Shown here piece after piece: positions 5,995 through 9,555 of a stretch of 9,555 nucleotides of DNA (the stretch's first letter is position 1; every line of letters begins with the position of its first letter). This DNA is from Clostridia bacterium. GTDB lineage: Bacteria > Bacillota_A > Clostridia > Oscillospirales > CAG-272. The stretch lies in contig JAFXWT010000171.1 of NCBI GenBank assembly GCA_017542695.1, positions 1-9,555 on the forward strand, written 5' to 3'. The notes beneath the pieces were generated by a model. It was not told the origin of the DNA. It did not search any database and saw nothing but the letters and a program-made list of their open reading frames with translations. The translations under genes were made by a program, and so were the position numbers.

Positions 5995-6582
5995 TTACGG
6001 TACGCACAGGACTCCACCAGCTACCTCTCTGTAGCCGTCAAAAGACAGATCTCTCGCTACGCCTTCCCAATCTATATGTTCGAGTAAGAACTCCTCTTTG
6101 AGCAATCCTTCGTCGTTAAATACCTGCGCAAGGTCTTTCAAGGTTGTGTTCGGATAAAAATCAGCATCACCGTCGTCTGTCATAGTAACGGCGCTTTCGA
6201 GATCATATCCGTCTTTCAGCAATGCGTCTAAAAGGTCTGACTGACTGTCGTCGAGCAACTCGATTTTCTCAATGAGCTCATTCGCCCCAAAAGGGTCTCC
6301 AATGTATTTATCGGAGTCAGAAGGAAGGTAATCACTTTTGATGCTTTCAACTTTCCACTTCCCTTCGTCAAAGAGACCTCTGACGTCATACTCTTCGTCT
6401 TCAACTTCTTCTTCTGGTTCATTGTAGGCAAGTTGATCGAATGTGTATCTCGTCTGCACGACTCCTATCGACCTCAGGACATCCCAAAGTTCGTCGTCAC
6501 TAAAAGGGAGGTTAATCTTCTTTTTCATTGCAGAATTTTTTGTGTTGCACAACAGCATTTGCGTATGCGTATCAATGAACAT
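5995..6582 (-). CDS. ardA: ArdA-like antirestriction protein (195 aa)
   Basis: The C-terminus (residues 149-189: KDLAQVFNDEGLLKEEF, LLEHIDWEGVARDLSFDGY) follows the ArdA ending (Tn916-type: 'ARYYIEETG...YIDYQAYGRDL'). The middle, IKSDYLP followed by GANELIEKIELLDDSQSDLLDALL, matches the ArdA 'HDYELP...IGELNRL...ELPEELQSELSALL' region. INLPFSDDELWDVLRSIGV fits the preceding subdomain. The protein is strongly acidic, as expected for a DNA mimic that occupies type I restriction enzymes. The usual ArdA N-terminus (YNEG) is not seen; residues 50-75 form an acidic EEEVEDEEY insert. ATG at 6582 has GGAGG seven bases upstream; M19 would be a shorter alternative. The family call rests on remembered motifs, not a search. 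Confidence 0.65.
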   Translation of the reverse strand: MFIDTHTQMLLCNTKNSAMKKKINLPFSDDELWDVLRSIGVVQTRYTFDQLAYNEPEEEVEDEEYDVRGLFDEGKWKVESIKSDYLPSDSDKYIGDPFGANELIEKIELLDDSQSDLLDALLKDGYDLESAVTMTDDGDADFYPNTTLKDLAQVFNDEGLLKEEFLLEHIDWEGVARDLSFDGYREVAGGVLCVP

Positions 6583-6608
6583 ATCTTAACCTCCTTTTTT
6601 GAAAGCCG

Positions 6609-7067
6609 TTAGTTTAATAGCGACGCACTTAATGTTCTGGCGACGCCAAGAACGTATTCGAGTTTTTCGCTTCCGAGAACGGCGATGAAGCCAAGAAGTT
6701 CTCCGCAAGCGATAATCGGGAACACGGTTTTGTCCCCAAACGAAACGGACTCCTCTCGATGTTCAAGCCAAACCTCCGGAGTGATAGTGGAGAACTCTCC
6801 GGACGCGCCGCCTTCGCTTACGATTCCGCTGGTATCGTAAATTGCGAATTTCAACCCTTCTCTCAGAAGTGCTTTGTGGGCGTTTTTCGCCTCACACCCA
6901 ACCGAAATAGGGGAATATTTTTTGTACGTAATGGAGTCTTTACTGGTGAAGATCTCGAGGGCATCTCCCTCCCGGATACGTAATGCCTTACGAATCTCTT
7001 TCGGAATAACGATCCTTCCGAGATCGTCTACTCTGCGAATAATCCCAAATTCATTTCTTCCGTTCAT
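6609..7067 (-). CDS. spoVT: SpoVT/AbrB-like transcriptional regulator (152 aa)
   Basis: Residues 8-50 (IIRRVDDLGRIVIPKEIRKA, LRIREGDALEIF, YKKYSPI) are a near-consensus AbrB/SpoVT swapped-hairpin DNA-binding domain. Residues about 60-150 (FAIYDTSGIVSE, SVSFGDKTVFPIIACGELLGFIAV) form the GAF-like sensing half that distinguishes SpoVT from AbrB. Bacillus SpoVT controls forespore genes and is about 178 residues; this is slightly shorter but appears intact. ATG 7067 has GGAGG nine bases upstream. On a phage it could tie phage expression to host sporulation or act only on phage promoters. The symbol denotes family, not proven orthology. Confidence 0.88.
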   Translation of the reverse strand: MNGRNEFGIIRRVDDLGRIVIPKEIRKALRIREGDALEIFTSKDSITYKKYSPISVGCEAKNAHKALLREGLKFAIYDTSGIVSEGGASGEFSTITPEVWLEHREESVSFGDKTVFPIIACGELLGFIAVLGSEKLEYVLGVARTLSASLLN

Positions 7068-7089
7068 TTTTTATTTCCTCCGTTTTGCT

Positions 7090-7398
7090 TTATTGGAGCC
7101 AGTTTTTGAGAGCGCGCAACTGTTCTATTTCCTTTTCTGCTCTTTTAATTTCGCTTTCCAGCCCGAGTATAGCAGAAGAGCACGCGATATCGAAGTCTTT
7201 CTGCACAAACGAACCAATGCAATGCGGGTCAAGATCAGGCTTGAACGCAAACGCAGCAGGAAATTTAGATGGATACGAAATCGGGTAGTTATTACAACCG
7301 CGATAAACCGTATATCCTCTTCCCCATGGATCTTGTTTGCACTCAGAGACGAAATCTTCGTGGCTTTCAAAGAACAGATATGCTCCACTTTTATACAT
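7090..7398 (-). CDS. Hypothetical protein with C-terminal coiled coil (102 aa)
   Basis: MYKSGAYLFFESHEDFVSECK begins a small globular part rich in aromatic residues, Pro and Gly. The last 35 residues (ILGLESEIKRAEKEIEQLRAL) form a clear heptad coiled coil, so an oligomer is likely. No family recognised. ATG 7398 has GGAGG eight bases upstream. It lies between the 99-aa gene (21-base gap) and the SpoVT-like gene (22-base gap). Confidence 0.8.
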   Translation of the reverse strand: MYKSGAYLFFESHEDFVSECKQDPWGRGYTVYRGCNNYPISYPSKFPAAFAFKPDLDPHCIGSFVQKDFDIACSSAILGLESEIKRAEKEIEQLRALKNWLQ

Positions 7399-7419
7399 GA
7401 CAGCCCCTCCGTTGCTCGA

Positions 7420-7719
7420 TCAATATCCAACCCTGAGGAATGTTTGCCTGAACGCCATCTTAATCGCCTCTTCGGTGTTAAGACCGTAATCAAGCGTATT
7501 TTCCTCGAACTTCGCTACGAGATGATCTATCTCCTCCGTTGCTTCCTCGATGGTTATGCCATACTCGTGAATGATAAATTCAGCGTTATCCTTGATGAAT
7601 TGCTCAACGTCTTCGCGATGATATTTTTTTGTTTCTTCTTCAAAGACTTGTCTTTTTTCGTCATCTGTGAGTTCGATTTCGACAAGTTTTCCGTCGATTT
7701 TTCTGGAAATCTTCATCAT
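7420..7719 (-). CDS. Charged helical hypothetical protein (99 aa)
   Basis: It starts MMKISRKIDGKLVEIELTDDE and is then almost wholly helical and acidic (DDEKRQVFEEETKKYHRED, EEATEEIDHLVAKFEEN). No motif recognised. Start ATG 7719 (or the adjacent 7716) has GAGGT three bases upstream and AGGAG further back. Only one base separates it from the TAA of the 66-aa gene, so it is translationally coupled. Function unknown. Confidence 0.78.
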   Translation of the reverse strand: MMKISRKIDGKLVEIELTDDEKRQVFEEETKKYHREDVEQFIKDNAEFIIHEYGITIEEATEEIDHLVAKFEENTLDYGLNTEEAIKMAFRQTFLRVGY

Positions 7720-7720
7720 T

Positions 7721-7921
7721 TTACCTCGCTCCTACGACGACAAGTTCGCCGGTGAGTTTGATCGGGACATTGTGAACGTAGTTGTGTTGAACTCTATATT
7801 GATGTTTCAGGTTTGATCTCGCTCTGCCTTCGTTGACGGCAGAGGTTCTGCCGCTCCAGCAGCAGGTCACAAGCTTTCCGAACACGTAGACAGCGCCGCT
7901 GTAGTAGTACTCTTCCTTCAT
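7721..7921 (-). CDS. Small conserved phage protein (66 aa)
   Basis: MKEEYYYSGAVYVFGKLVTC begins a beta-rich start, followed by GRARSNLKHQYRVQHN and IKLTGELVVVG. This 'ARSNLxYxxKxE...KItLxGKL' layout is, from memory, a recurrent unknown in Firmicutes phages. ATG 7921 has GGAG eight bases upstream. An upstream ATG at 7963 would overlap the adjacent RNA region and has no ribosome site. First gene of its string on this side of the RNA array. Function unknown. Confidence 0.8.
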   Translation of the reverse strand: MKEEYYYSGAVYVFGKLVTCCWSGRTSAVNEGRARSNLKHQYRVQHNYVHNVPIKLTGELVVVGAR

Positions 7922-7965
7922 AAGTAACGCTCCTTTGTTTGTAATTGCTTCCATAATCCACATGG

Positions 7966-8216
7966 GTTTTGCTGCATCTGAATGCTTACTGGGACTCGGC
8001 TGCCGGTTACTCCTTCAGGTGTCAGGTGCGAGTGGTACGCGTTGGACTCGGCAGTGCTGAGCGCACTTTTTCATTCCCTTGAGCTGTACGACTTCGAAGT
8101 TTGCTTGCAGAAGACCGGCTGTCGACTCCGGAGCTCCCCTTGTCGTCCTGACATTTTGTAACTTTTCCCATCGAGAAAAGCGCTATAGCAAGAACCGGTG
8201 GTGCTGTAGCAATAAC
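7966..8216 (+). ncRNA. Structured RNA copy B1 (candidate novel family)
   Basis: The closing helix is GTT-TTGCTGCA (7966-7976) with TGTAGCAA-t-AAC (8205-8216): eleven pairs, one bulged T and one G-U that fits only the plus strand. Inside are CTGGGA/TCC..CAG (7989-8018), GTGCG 8026-8030 with CGCAC 8062-8066, and CTCGGC-AGT-GCTGAG (8047-8061, again a G-U favouring plus). The block GTCGTCCTGACATTTTGTA (8142-8160) leads into the core hairpin CTTTTCCC-ATC-GAGAAAAG (8162-8180). One C-A mismatch there would be U-G on the minus strand, the only helix pointing that way. CATAAT at 7952-7957 is placed like a -10 box for a start near 7964, but no good -35 is seen. No protein gene fits. Confidence 0.55.
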
Positions 8217-8233
8217 GATCATGGAAAATATTT

Positions 8234-8477
8234 GCGGATGCAAAAAATGGAATCGCAAAGGATGGGGTTTTGCTTTAGCAAAAGTTCATCCTGCCGTGAT
8301 TCCTTGTATCCGCTCCAAAATCTCCTCACTTGTGGTGCACAAAACAGGGTTTTGTGCACCGCCATGGAGGTGATTTTGAGAGCGAACCAAGATAACCTTT
8401 GTGGTAGGCTTGGCATCGCCAAGCCCTCGAACCGTCTATTTGAAAAAATCAACAAACTGAACGAAATACCCATCCGC
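8234..8477 (+). ncRNA. Structured RNA copy A1 (candidate novel family)
   Basis: The closing helix is GCGGATG 8234-8240 with CATCCGC 8471-8477. A compound hairpin follows: GGAATC/GATTCC (8249-8254, 8298-8303), AGGATG/CATCCT (8259-8264, 8287-8292), then TTTTGC-TTTA-GCAAAA (8268-8283). A long arm follows: CGCTC-CAAAATC 8311-8322 with GATTTTG-a-GAGCG 8372-8384, then CCTC/GAGG and a perfect 12-bp hairpin with loop AGG at 8334-8360. The conserved CCTTTGTGGTAG (8396-8407) leads to the core hairpin GGCTTGGC-ATC-GCCAAGCC (8407-8425). GAACGAAATACCCA (8459-8472) ends the element. Same order of parts as copy A2 with different stem sequences. It lies opposite in strand to all genes. Confidence 0.68.
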
Positions 8478-8504
8478 TCAAATAAAAATGCTTGAGGATA
8501 AAAG

Positions 8505-8747
8505 AGGGCGAGTGCAATATAAACTGACCCGAATCATGATGAAAGAAGCTCCTTCTTGAATCATGATGAGGTGTCGGTTTTTCTCTTCTTTTCGCTGAAG
8601 ACTGAGTTCGGCTTGCTGCTAGGCGCCAGCCAGCAGCATGGCTCGAACTTCAGGCAAAGCGAAAGAGGGCTGAAGACCTTTGTGGTAGATTTGACGTCGT
8701 CAAATCTTCGCTGTTAAGTAATAACGAACGAAATACCCACTCGCCCT
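8505..8747 (+). ncRNA. Structured RNA copy A2 (candidate novel family)
   Basis: The closing helix AGGGCGAGTG 8505-8514 with CACTCGCCCT 8738-8747 is a perfect ten pairs. AACTGAC/GTCGGTT (8522-8528, 8573-8579; its U-G fits plus only) encloses ATCATGAT/ATCATGAT, a symmetric GA/GA interior loop and AAGAAG-CTC-CTTCTT (8533-8567). The second arm is TTTCGCT/AGCGAAA (8590-8596, 8658-8664), CTGAGTTCG with CGAACTTCAG (one bulge), TGCTGCT/AGCAGCA and a GGC-GCCA-GCC cap. ACCTTTGTGGTAG (8676-8688) precedes the core hairpin GATTTGAC-GTC-GTCAAATC (8688-8706). GAACGAAATACCCA (8726-8739) runs into the closing strand. It ends six bases from the RT stop codon, convergent with it. Confidence 0.7.
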
Positions 8748-8753
8748 AAAAAA

Positions 8754-9555
8754 TTAGTTCTTGGAGACTGGCTCGCCTTTGATTATCCGTTTGATTGCGC
8801 CGGGGATATCGAAGCCAACCTTCTCAGAGTACCCGTTTACAATCTGGTCGATGCGTTCGCCTTCGACCATTTTGTAATAGGCGATTAGACCTTGAAGATG
8901 CTGCGTGTCTCCGACGTTCCACGGCTTGCCATCTTTGATGGCGCACGCAAAGGCGAAGAGCATGTTTTTGAAAGTCTTTTTGTTCTCGTGACCGACCGTG
9001 ATGTCGCCGTCTTTGTTGAGCATAACCCCGAGCATCCAGTTGCGACCGCTCGTGCTTCCGTAGTGAGTTTTTTCTTTGTTGAACTCGAACGGCGCGTCGA
9101 ATCTCTTCAAGATCGCGTCGACGTCGCGAACAACGTCCGTCCAGCAGAAGCTGTACTCAGACGAGATGTCCATGTCGTCCGCATATCTCGTATAGCAGAG
9201 GTGGGGTTTGTGCTCGTGACACATCTTGTTGATCTCGTGGTCGATAGGGATCATCATCTGGTTCGTCAGCATGGGGCTCGTAGGAGTTCCCTGAGGGAGT
9301 CCGCCGTTGAGGAAGCACAGAGAAAGAGCTCTTTCAAACGCTTCTTTGTATCCGAAATCCGCGTGAACGTACTCGCTCAGAGGAAAGGTCTGATAGAGCA
9401 TTTTGAAGAGGAACTCGGGGGTTGTGTGAGGAAAGAACTTTGACAGATCGGTTTTCAGCACCCACCGAGAACCGTTCTTTTGGTGTCTCTTGACGGCGTC
9501 AATGGTGCTTCTTCCGCGGACGTACGCGAATGCCGTGGTGTGGTACGTGAAAAAA
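8754..9555 (-). CDS. Retron-type reverse transcriptase, N-terminus outside window
   Basis: 266 residues are visible, entering in frame from the right edge (FFTYHTTAFAYVRGRST...). Motifs in order, with nucleotide positions falling: AFAYVRGRSTIDAVKRH; TDLSKFF with the first catalytic Asp (about 9449); GGLPQGTPTSP; YTRYADDMDIS with the catalytic YADD near 9174-9185; FNKEKT; and NWMLGVMLN, the equivalent of the retron 'VTG..VN' segment. A thumb of the retron kind follows (LQGLIAYYKMVEGERIDQIV). QGxxxSP argues against a diversity-generating retroelement RT, which has xGxxxSQ. No maturase or endonuclease domain follows. About 50 or more N-terminal residues are missing. Retron RTs copy a partner ncRNA into DNA, usually encoded just upstream, which here would be outside the window. 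It could also be another bacterial defence-type RT. Confidence 0.88.
   Translation of the reverse strand, partial: FFTYHTTAFAYVRGRSTIDAVKRHQKNGSRWVLKTDLSKFFPHTTPEFLFKMLYQTFPLSEYVHADFGYKEAFERALSLCFLNGGLPQGTPTSPMLTNQMMIPIDHEINKMCHEHKPHLCYTRYADDMDISSEYSFCWTDVVRDVDAILKRFDAPFEFNKEKTHYGSTSGRNWMLGVMLNKDGDITVGHENKKTFKNMLFAFACAIKDGKPWNVGDTQHLQGLIAYYKMVEGERIDQIVNGYSEKVGFDIPGAIKRIIKGEPVSKN

Noticed and set aside
6874..7755. 293-aa plus-strand frame
   Set aside because: It runs antisense across the SpoVT-like, 102-aa and 99-aa genes, has no ribosome site and has a composition rich in Phe/Arg/Ile unlike a real protein; the minus-strand genes have strong sites and recognisable domains.
8079..8495. 138-aa plus-strand frame
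   Set aside because: It crosses copies B1 and A1, whose nested helices explain the sequence, and it has no Shine-Dalgarno and no recognisable domain.
7966..8747. CRISPR array
   Set aside because: The repeats are not short identical direct repeats with spacers; units are ~245 nt with divergent stems and conserved secondary structure.
8892..9443. 183-aa plus-strand frame
   Set aside because: Antisense shadow of the reverse transcriptase, whose catalytic motifs are unmistakable on the minus strand.
8754..9555. Diversity-generating retroelement RT
   Set aside because: The RT has QGTPTSP rather than the xGxxxSQ of that class, and no template repeat of the DUF6273 3' end is found in the window.

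Overview
The window looks like part of a phage (or phage-like mobile element) of a Clostridia-type Firmicutes host. Start codons mostly carry strong GGAGG Shine-Dalgarno sites. A SpoVT/AbrB-like regulator is present, many very small genes sit in overlapping, translationally coupled strings, and there is an ArdA-like antirestriction protein, a CCA-encoding tRNA and a retron-type reverse transcriptase. Every protein gene I accept lies on the minus strand; nearly all plus-strand reading frames are shadows or cross structured RNA.

Reading in the direction of transcription (right to left): a partial reverse transcriptase (RT) runs in from beyond the right edge and stops at 8754. Then comes a gene-free 0.8 kb stretch (7922-8753), followed by a run of seven genes: a 66-aa protein, a 99-aa protein, a 102-aa protein, a SpoVT-like regulator, an ArdA-like protein, a 234-aa protein and a DUF6273-type protein. 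A second gene-free stretch (3155-4373) follows, with tRNA-Thr(UGU) at its left end. After it comes a second coupled run: a radical SAM enzyme, a 144-aa protein, a 14-aa micro-ORF, a 143-aa protein, three small proteins (two with no family I know, one zinc-ribbon) and an acidic Cys-rich protein running off the left edge.

The most interesting content is in the two gene-free stretches. They hold what I read as five copies of one structured RNA design of roughly 245-250 nt on the plus strand, opposite to all protein genes. Three are in tandem at 7966-8216, 8234-8477 and 8505-8747, each closed by its own long-range helix. Two more are at about 3762-4014 and 4020-4326. All five share a short conserved segment, GAC(A/C)TTT...(G)TA or a close variant, directly before a hairpin of exactly 8+3+8 nt. 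The stem sequence of that hairpin changes by compensating substitutions while its loop stays (A/G)(T/A)C. G-U pairs in several helices favour plus-strand transcription. I do not recognise the family. ROOL or GOLLD phage RNAs and RT-associated RNAs are the first things to test against.

Between the tRNA and the second RNA cluster (3286-3740) is more dense secondary structure, including a CCA-ended tRNA-like element with no anticodon arm and a 19-bp compound hairpin. I cannot assign this region to a known RNA.
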